From Steromphala cineraria (Eukaryota; Mollusca; Gastropoda; Trochida; Trochidae), in NCBI GenBank assembly GCA_916613615.1, contig OU744731.1, forward strand, positions 12,716,726-12,780,725: a stretch of DNA of 64,000 bases, written 5' to 3'. The notes under the pieces were generated by a model that made no database searches, was not told the DNA's origin, and worked only from the letters and a program-made list of their open reading frames with translations. Shown here in pieces: positions 48,082-60,951 of this stretch. Positions within the stretch are counted from its first letter, which is position 1, and every line of letters starts with the position of its first letter. The translations under genes and the position numbers were made by a program.

Positions 48082-49143
48082 ATTTAATCAAACCCCACCA
48101 TATGGCAGTGTTTGATGTAAATATCTGACAATGTATGATTTGCTGAATGAGCAGGTGGAGTGTTGATAACGGGCTGACATTTCTAGAGAATATATTGACC
48201 ACCCCCTTCTATCAGTATAAAAGGTTAAACCATTTTTAAAAATATTTATTTCGGATTCAGACAGTCTTTTTAAAATCGCCCTTATCAGTATTTATATCAA
48301 TATCACCAGTCGTATATTTTTTTGCATAACTTGAGTCGGAAATATATATTTTTAGTAGTTGTCAATAAGATATGATGTGTTGAATTATTGGTACACGTTA
48401 TCGAATAAAACAATCCCGACGTTGTCAGCATTATTAAAACGAACAAATGAACGTAGCTGTCAACTAGAGGTTCAGATAGCGAAGGTGTTTTATCTATTAA
48501 AAAAGAAAAAAGTATATCCTTAAAATAAAAGAGCTATCAAAGGACAAAGAGTATGTTGTGAGAGTTAAACATGTCTATTTTTTTTAAAAGCTGTTTGTAA
48601 TCCAGCAAAAGTGATTATTGCTGAAAGTTATCATTTTAAAACTATTAGGTTCAGTTTAGGTGTTTTTGTATCGAATATCGGATAATGACACGACAACGAC
48701 TATAAGGCAATTGTAAAAATCTTATCTTACATAGAAAACAAACAAAAAGTGGGCTGGGTATGTTTAAATCGTATATACAACTTGGACGTATACTTTAGGC
48801 TTCTGAACAATAAATCGACATTCTTGAACAATATTATGTGCCATTTTGTAACATGTAATAACTGTATTAATCTATAACTTCTTTTATCAGTTGCCAAGGC
48901 ATAATCAACAATGGAACAATTTCAATATACCAGAGTATTAGTAGGAAGACACTCAGTAACACGAATTACAGCTGTATAAATATTTCCCCAGAGTAAATAG
49001 CTTATGGTATTGTCATGCGCTACCACGTTTAAGAAGAAAATTGATTTATAAATAGTGCAATATTTCAAATCCGTGATTTAAAATATCCTTAACCTTTTTT
49101 TCTCTAATTACCTTTTAATATCCCATCCACACTAACTAAAACA

Positions 49144-49694
49144 TAGAGCCATGGGCTCTGTAGCTCATCAGACTTTTGATGGAAATAGGTTTTTGAGGTT
49201 TTGACCTTTGGGGTCAAGGGGTCACCAAACCTAAAATTTAGAATCCTCATTGGCCAAGGAGTCTACACACAACGTTTCAGCTCTCTAGACCTTTGGGAAC
49301 TGGAGAAGAAGATGAAAATAGGTTTTTAAGGTTTTGACCACTTTGACCCCATTTGGGGTCAAGGGGTCACACAATCTACAATTTAGAATCCCCATTTGCT
49401 AAGGAGTCTACACACAACTTTTCAGCTCTCTAAACCGTTTGGAACTGGAGAAGAAGATGAAAATAGGTTTTTAAGGTTTTGACCCCTGTAATTCCATTTG
49501 GGGTCATGGGGTTACGAAATCTACAATTTAGAATCCCAATTGGCCAAGGAGTCTGCACATAAAATTTCAGCTCTCTAGAGTCATTTGTTCTGGAGAAGAA
49601 GTCGAAAATGTGAGAAGTTTACGGATGGACGGATGGACGGACGCAGGACGCTATGCCATGCCATAAGCCCATCGGGTCTTTCAGACCTGATGAG
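49144..49694 (+). mobile_element. Dispersed element with three internal tandem units
   Basis: Starts with a hairpin (AGAGCC-ATG-GGCTCT) and GTAGCTCATCAGAC, and ends CAGACCTGATGAG, so the ends are partly inverted repeats. Inside are three units of about 133-145 bases, each with AAATAGGTTTTT(G/A)AGGTTTTGACC, GGGGTCA, TTTAGAATCC and TTTCAGCTCTCTA. They are followed by a GGAC tetranucleotide run. CTAAAACA occurs on both sides (49136-49143 and 49695-49702), a possible 8-bp target duplication. I remember this element as common in mollusc genomes. Class uncertain. Confidence 0.75.
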
Positions 49695-49702
49695 CTAAAA
49701 CA

Positions 49703-51783
49703 AATCGCCACCAACCCAACCCCAAAATAATTCGCCCTCCATCCCAGACCTCTGGGTCTACACTGTCGAAATGCTTGACAATTATCAACAGGTTGTTTTG
49801 TATGTATTTTTTTCAACAAGGACGCATTATTTCATTAATAAAGTCCCACTCCCGACGTTAGGCCCATTATCAATATCATAAATCGTCACCGTCAACAATA
49901 TTTGATGATATATCATGTCGTATATCATCGCAATGGGATCGTATGATTGATGTCAATATGTAAAGTGTTTGAACAAACACGCAGTGAAATCAACATGGTA
50001 ATCAATTACATCCTGGGATTCACGCCTGTGTTTTATCAGCTGTCATCTGCAGCTGTCAATCATAAAAGGAAGGGCTTTTGCCCAGAGATAAGATGACAAA
50101 ATGATGTAGATTTCACTCTATCTGGCATCAACAAAGTAACATGTCATTTAGTTGTAGTGGGTGAGAATGTGTGACCACTAAAGGGTCCCCCCGGGATTAA
50201 CATAACATTCTATTTATCGTTGTCCATTTCAAAAAACAATACATGCTGATATGATTCCAAATGTCTCATGAAGATAGAAACAACAGTCATATAAACATGC
50301 CGAGACCGAATTGACAGGTTTTAATTTTAAACGTGAATGCTTAGTATATTACTAATCAAACGCCAGCAAATCTAATGTGTCTACTATATAAATATTTGCT
50401 TTTTAGAATATAAAAAATTACGCCAGAATAATTGTCATGATAAAATACGCTAGCCAATATTCGATTTAATTTACCAATTGAATTAACCTTTTTCTTCTAT
50501 TTGTTTGGAATTCTAAAGGTAATATAAAGAGATAATCCAAAAGATGAAGAAGGTTTGAAGCCTACACTGAAGTTAGTCATCGGGCAACGAGCGTCATCTA
50601 CATCCGGGCTAATAATTCACATTGTACCGCATTCATCGACTTGATATTGACTTGGAATATTCATCTCTTATGATTGTGTATCAAACCCCGACATCCCTTT
50701 TTGATTAGCTTCATAAACAGATTATACAAAATCCTAAATTTGCACAAACCTTTCATCTTGTGTATACAAATTCGCCATGGCATATGCAATATATATATAC
50801 ATCTTTACATACAATATATGCTTAATTCAAACCCCCTTGACTCAAGGTCAGGAAAGGAAAGGTGTGTCACTCAAAATGTGCTCAAAATGTAACCGAAGAT
50901 GTTTTTTTCTGGTCATAAATACTTGCTCATTTAACATTTAAGATTTAAGAACGTTTGAATTTACAGTATATCCATTGTTCTCTCAACCCACAAATTTGCT
51001 TTTACACTAATACATTTAACGATAAAACAAAAATATGAATCACAAGGATAAAAAGAAATCAGCGAAAATATTCCGCATAATGATTATTTATTGCTCTGTG
51101 TCTTATAAGAGAAAGAATGAAGATGTGGGGATTAATTGGAAATGATTCATACTTCCAAAGCTTCAACCCACACACACCTACATGAGTGCGGCGAGTCTTG
51201 GCAAATCAACAAATCTTTAACTATAAAATAAGTAACTACCTGCCAATCTAATGATTACCGGTCCACAATAAGTGAAGATGATATATATACACGACAGTAA
51301 TTCGTCCCATTGTTATGCATGTTCTAATTAAGATAAAATGTTACATAAGACGGTAAAACATTTGGCATTTTAATCAATTTTAGATTGAAACTCCAATCAA
51401 CATCGAATTCCGCAGAAAATGTAACAGCAACGCGAAAAAAGAACATTTAAAAATATTAATCTGCTGTCTGGGCGATTATGAGGAATTTTCTATGTTTATC
51501 AAACTAATTATGATACAGATGTTACATGAGGAGTCATTTAGGTCAAAAGAAACTTTTCTCATAACATCGCATATCACATCATATGAAACGCCAACGTAGA
51601 TTAATACCGCTTTCAAGATCAAACCTTATCATGACATGGCGGTAAGAGATATCAAAGAAGAGAAAAAAAATTCATTTTCAATTGTTTTCTGAACAAAATA
51701 AGTACTTCCTATTTTTTGGATATGGGAGGAAGAGAGGGTTAAATTTCGGTTTCTGGTTATTCCTCTTTATTGTGTAAACGTTT
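49703..51783. other. AT-rich stretch without recognised gene
   Basis: No supported exon or repeat. The short GC-rich patch near 50185 (GGGTCCCCCCGGG) is unexplained. Confidence 0.5.
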
Positions 51784-52508
51784 AATGGGAAACCCCGGAC
51801 AAAACCCCACCCGGGCGAAAGCCCATAGGACAAAAGCCCACCCTGACAAAACCCCACACCATTCTGATACACTCTAGGACAAAAGCCCACTCTTGTGTTT
51901 TTTAGTTCCACGAGAATAAATGTTGGATATATTTAAGAATAAATTCATGCAAAATATGAATGTAACAACTCAAACGTCATGTTTGACTTTAAACCAATTC
52001 TCAAATATTTTTAATTAACTGATTGCATTAGTGCTGTTTTTGTTTTTGTTATAGATTTTTGGGATGACATAAGGATTTCTTATGGAAATTAGAAATTGTC
52101 TATCAGAAAAAGTCTTAAGAATATATTTTCAAAAAGTACTATCATTAGACCTATAGAAATCACATAAAGTTTAAAGTCACATTGGCAAAGTCTTATGTTT
52201 TTTCAAACATTAATACCGGCAATTTCTTCTATCCTTTCATCTCACCCTTCATTCTTAACAATATCAATCTAAACACTTAACAGCACATATTCATGTCATT
52301 CTAATCAGCAATGAATATGTATTCTCCTTGTTTCACACATAGCCACTCTCTCATCTAATAAAAAGTCTCTACACTACTAATAGGATTGATGGGGTTTTGT
52401 CCGCTTACCAAAAAATAGGTGTGGGTTTTTGTCAGGGTGGGCTTTGGTCCTATGGGGTTTTGTCCAGGTGGGCTTTTGTCAGGGTGGGCTTTTGTCCGGA
52501 CACCCATT
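51784..52508. mobile_element. Foldback-type element with GGCTTTTGTCC repeats
   Basis: Arms at about 51784-51905 and 52389-52508 are inverted repeats made of tandem GACAAAA(G/C)CCCAC(CCT) units. The outer ends read AATGGG and CCCATT. The roughly 480-base AT-rich centre has no ORF. Target duplication is not clear. The G/C-rich arms against an AT-rich background make it stand out. Confidence 0.75.
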
Positions 52509-53088
52509 GTACACCACTGTGACTGCAGCCCAATCAGTCGAATTTTAGTAGATTATACATAGTAAGCTTATGCTGATTGTAATTTACTATCTCTCCATTT
52601 TTTGCATAAATTGATCAATTAGTACAATTTAACATCATTTACAAGCCATTGGCCACTAGAAATTATTGCATTTGCCCAAATGTAACCATAACCTGTATTA
52701 TCTAATGTAGATTGAATTTCTGTTATTAACGGGAATTTTTCATTAACCTGGCAATTGTTTAAGGTGAACATTATATTATAGATATTGCTGGATAATTTAT
52801 AATAGACAATCATATCGATGACAGTTCGTGTCTTTTAAACATACTTAAAATCGAAGAAGCTTGAACTTTTTGAATTTTTTTTCATTCACGAGAAACGCTA
52901 AATTTTCATTGCCAATTTAAAAAACCATAGTTATATCTAAATAAATGAAAGGGCTATTACGGAAGGCAGATGTGTTAGATTTTGAAGAACTTCATGATAT
53001 ACATGTAACTGTGAGTGAGTATAAGAGTAAAATGTTAAATTGATATCAAGTGTCCCTTATATCATCGCTGTGCATTGCAAATTATAAT

Positions 53089-53447
53089 TGCAGTAGCACG
53101 TTTTTGAGGGAAATATAAGGTGATGTCAGGAAAATGAAAATTAATGGTACTAATTGAAAGACAATGTATTTAATTTAAACAAAGCACTAATAATTCAAAT
53201 AATAAATGTTAAGTTTAGCCATGAGAATCCTTTTTCTAACACAAACTGAATTAAAGGTGTTCGCACAAAATGGTCGCCAATGGATTTTAGGTGAATCTTT
53301 ATACTTTGTCTTCTGATCATGGATGATTGGTTTGTGTTATGATATTTTGACACTATCAAAATAATATATTTAGCATTAACATTCAATTATCAGTGAAAAA
53401 AACCTTGAAATATAAAATTTTCAAAAAACGTGCTACTGCCCCTTTAA
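53089..53447 (+). mobile_element. TTAA-flanked MITE family, copy 5
   Basis: Left end GCAGTAGCACGTTTTTGAGG (outermost bases lost), GGTGATGTCAGGAAAATG, GGTGTTCGCACAAAATGG and right end ACGTGCTACTGCCCCTTTAA. Confidence 0.9.
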
Positions 53448-53449
53448 GG

Positions 53450-53906
53450 TTGTTTGTATCCAAATCAAGTACGAAAGTTCTCCGAAGGTGTGGAGGCCTA
53501 GAAGAAGATGGTCCTGTCACAAGAGGTAGAGAATTACGTTACAAGGAGATATTTTCGTTAGTAATTTTATTTTAAGATAATTTTATTTGGAGAAGATTTT
53601 TTCCAACGAGAAGGAGAGAACCACGTCAGAAGAATAAGAAGATTTTTTCTTGAGGAAAAGAAGATACGTACGAGAATTAGAAAATATCATGTTTTACGAT
53701 AAAGAAGAGATCCCCGTTGCGAGCAGAAAAGACCAATGTTACTTGTTGTACGAGTAAAAGGTTCAATAAGGAGAATGTATTTACGGAAAATAATTATTGG
53801 ATTGGCAGAAGAACAACTTCACTTTACACGAAGAAGAGATCCCGTTTTTATGCAGAACACATTTAACGTTCGTGTATAGGAACATTTTCGATATACAAGT
53901 CTCGCG
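53450..53906 (+). other. Purine-rich segment with internal duplications and a donor site
   Basis: About 450 bases rich in GAAGA with partial direct repeats: AAGAAGAGATCCC at 53702 and 53830, and GAAGATTTTTTC at two places around 53595 and 53640. It ends at a consensus donor (CTCGCG|GTAAGT). It may be a 5' untranslated or non-coding exon, or a retroelement leader. No coding frame persists. Confidence 0.3.
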
Positions 53907-56033
53907 GTAAGTATTTCTAAAAATATATATAATATGATGTAGGAAAAACTATGATAAGTGTCTTCACAAAAACATATAGTTATGATGATTTTTAAATAAA
54001 AACTCACAAAGCCCGTGGCATTAGTGGCCGAATAACGTCACCCTCGCTTATAGAACCGCCTACAGGTTTGCCCTTAGAGCACTAAGACAATATTAGGCCT
54101 CCAGAATATGAACTATTCTGAGAGATAATCTAATAATGGCTATATTGGAAAAGAAGTGCAGTGCAGCTGTAGAGAGAGTTAAATAATCATGGACGATATT
54201 TAAAGGACCCATAACCGAACTATCAAATAGCAATCAATGATACTCGACTATACATATCTTGTAGTTGACAAACATCTTGTGCATTGTCTGTACACGTAAC
54301 GTAATAGTTATCCTTCCATGTGGATCATTCATGTACGATAATATGATAATAAGATAGTGTTATTTCGTTTTTAATCACGTTTTGCTTTTACATCAGATCA
54401 CATTTCCCTTGAATATCGAAAAACTTTCTCTGCATTTACAAATAATGTCTTCGTTCATTGTCAAGTTGTTCTGCTTTAACATTCATCGCATTTATGATGT
54501 TATCAAAACCATTAGAATTTATTGATTTATTGATATTTAAGCCATTATATATATTTAACAAATATTTTCCCCTTTATCACAAATACGTTATACTTTTACC
54601 TCTTATTGTTTCTTATAATTATAGTTTTTCTGTTATAAACCTTTATTATCCGTACCATTTTTCAAATATATGGATTTTAAAATCAGACTAATTTTTATCT
54701 TTTGAAACTTCCTTTCCGTAATTGGTTGTGTGAAATCTGTTGAATTCAAATGTCCGCCTAAAGGGTAATTACATCTAAAATAAACTTTCATCTAATAATT
54801 ATCATTTAGCTATTTCCGTTCTAATACTCTTTCCAACCGATCATAAAGTCCATGATTATGTGTTTTATCATCATTAATTAACCCTACTTCACCACTTCAA
54901 AGCCAGGAAGCGCTCACAACTACCTATATCCCGGGGGTCAGGAACCGTCAAGTCTACCCCAGGGGGTGAGGTGGAGGGTCAGCCGTGCCCCCAGGGGAGT
55001 TCTCACCAATTAACAAGAGGAAGACGCGTATAACAATGTCAAAACGTCACTTTGTTTGCTCAAAGAGTTCTTAATGGCACAAGGTCAGTTTTATTTGGGC
55101 TTGATGCATCCGCCGGAAGAGGGACAAATTAACTGACCGCTTATATGTCAATACAGGTTGGACAGTTATGCTCTTGACCGCAGAGAGTTGTTTTATGGGA
55201 ATATTTTATAGTTTATGATAATTTGTTAACATGTTTAAAGCGTTAATCGTCATTTTATTTGCATAAAACAACGGAAATGAAAACTTTGACCACGACACTG
55301 ATATTAATTAAAATACTTATTTAGTATATGATGATAGTGGTCAATAAAAGTGTGCATGTTGAAATTATATTTTCGATTGTTTTTAAATATATTTGCTGTG
55401 GAATAACACATGTTTATTTTTAATTATCATGCACTGTTCACATTCACACAGGTATACTTGTAGAATGTGTTAATTAATATTTGTCAAATCTTTATGTGTC
55501 ACGATTATAACTTTTATACCTGTCACCCAAAAGTTTGTTCACCTATCTTTGGATTATAGTGCATATAATTTATCATGATTTGCATTTCGTCAGGACTTTA
55601 ACTGACAAAGTTCAAACTTCACTGTCTATGAATGAAATGTTGTTTCTAAGTCATTGGTTGACGTTTCAAACTTAATAGCAAAATAAAGGAAAGGTCAAAA
55701 ATCCATAACTGTTGCTCCTAACTGTGTGGTATGATATTATGTTTTAGTACATTTACTCGTCTTTAATGAACTGTAAACACAACCTCATCCGTGTCATAAT
55801 GCCTAAAAGAAACTTCAATTATTATGGTACATGTATTTGTATCAAGCTTAATGCTATGTGAACAAGCTTGTGGGTCGCATCGGTATGTAGACAAAAGCTC
55901 GACACAAATCATAAAATTAAAATAAAAAAATAAAAGCAAAAACGAGAGATGAATTTTTTTTCAATTATTCATCGGTTTGACGGGTTTGTGTAGACTTACA
56001 AATAATTAGTCTCTAAAAATAAACTGACTACAT
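53907..56033. other. AT-rich stretch without recognised gene
   Basis: Two GC-richer patches (54000-54075 and 54900-55020) contain no supported exon. The second holds several GGGTCA-like half sites. Confidence 0.45.
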
Positions 56034-56399
56034 TAAATGGGCAGTAGCACTTTTTTGATAATTTTAAATTTTGAAATTTTCACTGATAATAATTGTACGT
56101 TAATGCTTAATATAATATTTTGATAGTGTCAAAAATCTTATTACACACGCCATTTATCCATAGTCCGAGGACAAAGTATGAAGATTCACATAAAAATCCA
56201 TTGGCGGCCATTTTGTGTGAACACCTTTAATTCATTTTGTATAAGAAAAAGGAATCGCATTGCTAAACTTTAAATTATAGATTTGAATTATTTCTGCTCT
56301 ATTTAGTTCAAATACATTGTCTTTCAATTGGAACCATTTATTTTCATTTTCCTAACATCACCTTATATTCCCCCTAAAAACCTGCTACTGCCCCTTTAA
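56034..56399 (-). mobile_element. TTAA-flanked MITE family, copy 6 (inverted)
   Basis: TTAA at both ends (56034-56037, 56396-56399). Internal landmarks are in reverse orientation (CCTAACATCACCTTATATTC and CCATTTTGTGTGAACACC). About 366 bases. Confidence 0.9.
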
Positions 56400-56867
56400 A
56401 AACGATTATGTTATTGCATTTATAATATAGGAGCTTGAATGTAGTTGAAATTACGTATAGTCAGAATGATAAACAGACAGATATTTTACAATATATATAA
56501 TAACAATAAATAAGGCTGTAAATTGGTCATAAAGAAGTCAACCTCTACATAAAACTGATTTTCTTCTTTCTTAAATAAGCCTGCGGGATTTGGCAACAAT
56601 ATAATAAATCTCTGCATTTTACATGATGAATCTAAATTTGTCAAATACAAAAAACCTTGACATGTTTCAACACAATACGGTAAAAGTCCCTGCCGTTAGT
56701 CGGCCTAACGTGGACCACAAGATATAACATGGCATTCGTCTTCAACAGCGTTGAAATAATCATAACAGACTAATATTATATTGAAGACCTTTGAAGAATT
56801 AACAGAATAATTACCCTCTTTCCTGATTTAAATTTCTAATTCTCTAATTGGTAAAAGCAAGACTTGT

Positions 56868-57115
56868 TTAAAGGGGGAATAACAAGTTTTAGGGGGAATC
56901 ATTGATCAAGAAAGGTTATATCAGGAAAATGAAAATAATTGGTTCCAATTGAAGGACAGTGTCTTTAAGCTAAATTATCTAAAGTTCAGTCATGCGATTC
57001 CATTTTTTTACTCCAAATGAATTAAAGGTGTTCACACAAAATTGCCGCAAAGTACAATTATCACTGAAAAATTGAAAATATTAAATTGTCAAAACACGTA
57101 CTACTGCCCCTTTAA
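56868..57115 (+). mobile_element. TTAA-flanked MITE family, copy 7 (internally deleted)
   Basis: TTAA both sides, left end degraded (AGGGGGAATAACAAGTTTTA), right end ACGTACTACTGCCCC. It lacks about 110 bases relative to full copies, including the right half of the central hairpin. Confidence 0.8.
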
Positions 57116-58371
57116 ATATCCATTGTATTAACGGCAGCTCTTCTTTAAACAGTTGTGAAGAAGGGTTTGCTTTCACTCCTTACTGGCATAAACATAGCCA
57201 CTTGGAATGAAGAAGAAACAATTTATCACCTACAGTGAACATGTCAGAAACTATATCATATTGGTGCTGAATTAATAGATGCATGTTTGGTATATAAAGT
57301 TTGATAGTTGAGCTTGCTTCGTGTCGAAATTTAGTTTGATATAAGGTAACTTCTTATGACATTTGATTGTTTTGTGAAATAGTGCGTTGTTTTTATGTAA
57401 TATAGTTCATCAATATGTTTGGTTAGTATCGTGACAAGATCCGCTTAGATATTATCATTATATGTCTTAGGTTATTAGACAGGCTTCACGTTATTGTTAC
57501 ATCAATATCTAAACGTATTCAAATATATCTAAGCCTGTTAACATGTGTACTGATTTCTGTTGTAGTTTATGGTTTAAAAAATCTATTACAAGTATGTGAT
57601 CATCATGTTATAGTTTATGACAATGTGTTATTCATTACGTCATTCATCATCATATGTATATGTATATGGAGTTCAATAATCTGTTAAAACTGTCAGGGGA
57701 TACACATTGCGCGAACAATGAACACGATAAGTCTATTAATATTCATATAATATTTTCAAAACACCTTTATATCTAATCACTTCAAAATTAACAAAATGGG
57801 ATACACGCTGTGTCATTATTTGTTCATTGAAATATGTGTATAACACCAAACTACCTCACTTCTATAAAAAAAAAACACAAACACATGCAACAACATTTCA
57901 TATTACAAAAAAAAGCAATTATTTTCAATTTATGCAAATAAAAAATACAATATATGAGTCGACTGTGAATATCTAAGCCGCTTGATATTAGTTGTCGTTG
58001 AGAAAACAAAACAAACAAAGCCATAAAATATAAACACAATGGAAAATTAATCAATAAACCATACTATGTATCAGCAGCTTCAAGGTCATCAAATAAAAAA
58101 AAATATGATGTACATGTACATAGAATCATCCTAGATTTCTAGTTTATGATATACGATATCAGTTTCAATATCATATTTCAAATGTCAATGAAAAATATTG
58201 AACAAATCCAGCCAAAAAGTATTCTGCCAAACGTTAAAAAGTTTCGTTGCTTAATTCAAATGGATTCAAAATTTTGAATTTTATTGAAGCACATTTCGAA
58301 AAGAGAATCTGATGTCCATAACCTGTTTCACTGTACTGTTTGAGTGGCATTCTAGAAGTTGATGGTATAAG
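57116..58371. other. AT-rich stretch without recognised gene
   Basis: Nothing supported on either strand. Confidence 0.5.
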
Positions 58372-58531
58372 GAAGACAAGAGTAATTCTATGGATGAACA
58401 ACTTCTTTATTGGACAGTAGCAACGTTTCGGTATAGATTGTTACACCGTTTTCATATGCTTGAGAATCTATACTGAAACGTCGCTACTGTCAATAAAGAA
58501 GTTGTTCATCAATAGAATTACTCGTGTCTTC
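58372..58531. mobile_element. 160-bp imperfect palindrome, MITE-like
   Basis: The two halves are inverted repeats of about 67 bases sharing CAACTTCTTTATTG and GAAACGT(C/T)GCTACTGTC. A 13-bp direct repeat, CTGTTTCACTGTA, lies left (58323-58335) and right (58531-58543). As RNA it would fold into one long hairpin. Confidence 0.75.
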
Positions 58532-59070
58532 TGTTTCACTGTATATTAAATCGCTAAAACAAAGTTTACTCTCAACTAAGTAACCCAAGAAAAATATCTG
58601 TCTTTATCATCAGCATATACCACTCGACAGTTTAGATTCAGGACTTGATGTAATGTAATCTTTATTTAGAGATTATTGCGTATGAACTAATACGTCTATA
58701 TCTACATGTTTGAGGAAAATATGGAAAGTGATGTAAGGAAAGCTTTATCATTTAATTCGAGTTAATAAATGCAACACTGTCCAGGAAGCAAGTGGTCCTT
58801 ATGACGTAAATAAACGCACATTTCAGCGGTGTCTTTGGACTTCTCCTGAGTAATAGACAGTTGAATTTCATGATGCATATATTTATAAACATCCTATAAT
58901 GTGAATGCATGACACTTGGGTATCAACATATACATGTAAGAACTGTCAATCAAATCAGAAAAATTATTCAAAATTCAAATTTTATCTTTTTCAATTTCGG
59001 AAGTGACTTCTGTAGATAATTTTGAACGCAGCGGAAGTAATGTCAGTTATTCAAAGGGGTTTATTGTTCA

Positions 59071-59162
59071 GGGGTCAAGCGTGGGAGTAGTAGGGTCAGG
59101 TCGTGCCACGAGGGGTCAATATGGAGATAGGGGGTCAACTTTATCTATCAGTTGATTGACCC
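59071..59162. promoter_or_regulatory. Cluster of nuclear-receptor half sites
   Basis: GGGTCA occurs at 59072, 59093, 59113 and 59132, and inverted as TGACCC at 59157, within 92 bases, spaced about 20 bases apart. It is either a degenerate tandem repeat or an enhancer for nuclear receptors. The motif is simple, so function is uncertain. Confidence 0.3.
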
Positions 59163-60768
59163 CTGCGCTGTTTACATTGATGTTTCCGTATCAATGCTTT
59201 CAGAACACTGCATCGAGTTTCCGTGTTAGCGATAACAAGTACATGTAGGATTCGCATCGATAACGCCATGCGGTGAAGTTCCCACATCAGTATCTGATAA
59301 TGGTCTTCCGTTAGGGAGAATAGAGATCGCAAGAAAGGCTATTGATACCGAAGGTGTTTTCAATGAACTGGATATAAAGGACTTCCTTTATGTATGAATG
59401 AAATGACCATCATCAATTAATCCTGCGACAAAAAATGTCCCATTATATTCATTCCTCTGTAATAATATCCAATTCGAGGTCCCATTCAGAAACCGTACGC
59501 GTCCTGAAGGAGTTCTTAACAAATGTGTAATCCGCGGTTCAATTTCCTAAAACCTACAGAGCTCGTTTCTCGCAAGATACCCTTTAATTGTAGGTATATT
59601 TTCAAAACTAAGAAATGTATGCCCGCATCGCATAACAGAACGAAATCAAACCAAACCAACGGATATGCGAAGACATCGTACAATCAGCATGAAACTACCA
59701 CTGCACCACCGACATGGTTATCGCTGACTTAGAATCTGTTTGGTTAAAAGAGGTTACGTGGTAGGAGAGGAGTTGCGTCACGCCCGTGATGAGAGAATAA
59801 GAAACCACGTGATTCAATTAAATTGTCGTCCAGAGAACATCAACTATTATAGCATTCTTTAGGACAATCTAGCGTTTCCTTTTACAATATTTGTATTTTC
59901 AAGAAGAGGGAAAATTTCAACTTAAAAATAGCGTAAGGAGGCATGTTTACATTAAGACCCTAACCTAGTATTACCAGTATATAGAAGTAGTGTAGGGTCT
60001 ATATAAGTATATATGTCTTTCTAAAGCTGTGTATAAGCTCACATGTCCCTGTGTTTTTCAATTTACCAAGTAAACGTGCATGCAAGGTATTTTCTTTAGA
60101 GAATAAATATCTCAATACTCACTCGATTCTCCGTGGGTATAAAAACTGTATTCTGCCGTTTTAGTGTAAACACCTTTGAATCATTTTATTTGGGAAAATG
60201 GATATTGGTGTCACTCAACATTTTGTAAGTTTGTATAAATAATTACTGTTTTATAAAGCATTTCATTTAAATTATGTGACTTTACATATCTGTATCTCTC
60301 ATACATATATCATATATAATCGCGCATCTGAAAAAAAGAAGATATTTCGGTACACTTTTCAATAACATGTATATCAATTAACAAATTGTGAAAATTAAAG
60401 TTTGAGCATCACGTTTTCACGTCCCCTTGGTTAGACAGCAAAACTGTCGACATAATATCTCGGTCAGTTGCAATTTAATCAATCCGAGGACTTGCCGCTT
60501 TCAAATTGAAAACGACTTGTTTACAAAATCTACAATTTCACGAATTTTCACTTGAATTGATCTGTCATTTCTCGGCCTATGTGTGTGGGAGTTTAGGTCG
60601 TAGAGTGTGAGCGTACGCTAACCTGAAACCTAATCGACCGGCGGATGGTTCGCGGTGCTTGATTGCTACAACCGTATGCCGTCCAATTTAACCTTAAATG
60701 ACGGTATTTGCTCAATTTAGGTAAGGACGCACCATTTCACTTTATTCTTATGACCAGTTACTTTGCAG
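59163..60768. other. Stretch without firm gene
   Basis: GC-richer patches at 59180-59330 (minus ORF of 63 codons) and 60560-60680 have no supported splice structure. Confidence 0.4.
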
Positions 60769-60856
60769 GCATGAATGTCAAAAATAACCAGAAAGAAATA
60801 TTGTTCACAGAGATGATTTTTTTTCTGGAAATAGATATATTGAAACTAACAAATAG
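60769..60856 (+). CDS. Candidate internal exon, unidentified
   Basis: A strong acceptor with a likely branch point (TTCTTATGACCAGTTACTTTGCAG) and a donor (ATAG|GTATGA) bound 88 bases. The frame gives MNVKNNQKEILFTEM then IFFLEIDILKLTN, two bases left over at each side. AT-rich codons make chance opening possible. No family recognised. Confidence 0.22.
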
Positions 60857-60910
60857 GTATGATTAAATCGACTGTGTTGCGAGGAACGAAAGTTTCAAAT
60901 TATTGTCTCC

Positions 60911-60951
60911 CCGGGGGCAGGGGGGGGACTGGCTCCGCTAGAAGGGGGGTG
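60911..60951 (+). other. G-rich tract with quadruplex potential
   Basis: GGGGGCAGGGGGGG, a 16-base loop region, then GGGGGG within AT-rich DNA. Several G-runs of three or more could form a G-quadruplex on the plus strand. Confidence 0.4.

Noticed and set aside
51678..51911. 77-codon minus ORF rich in Gly
   Set aside because: Translation of the GGCTTTTGTCC repeat units of the foldback arm.
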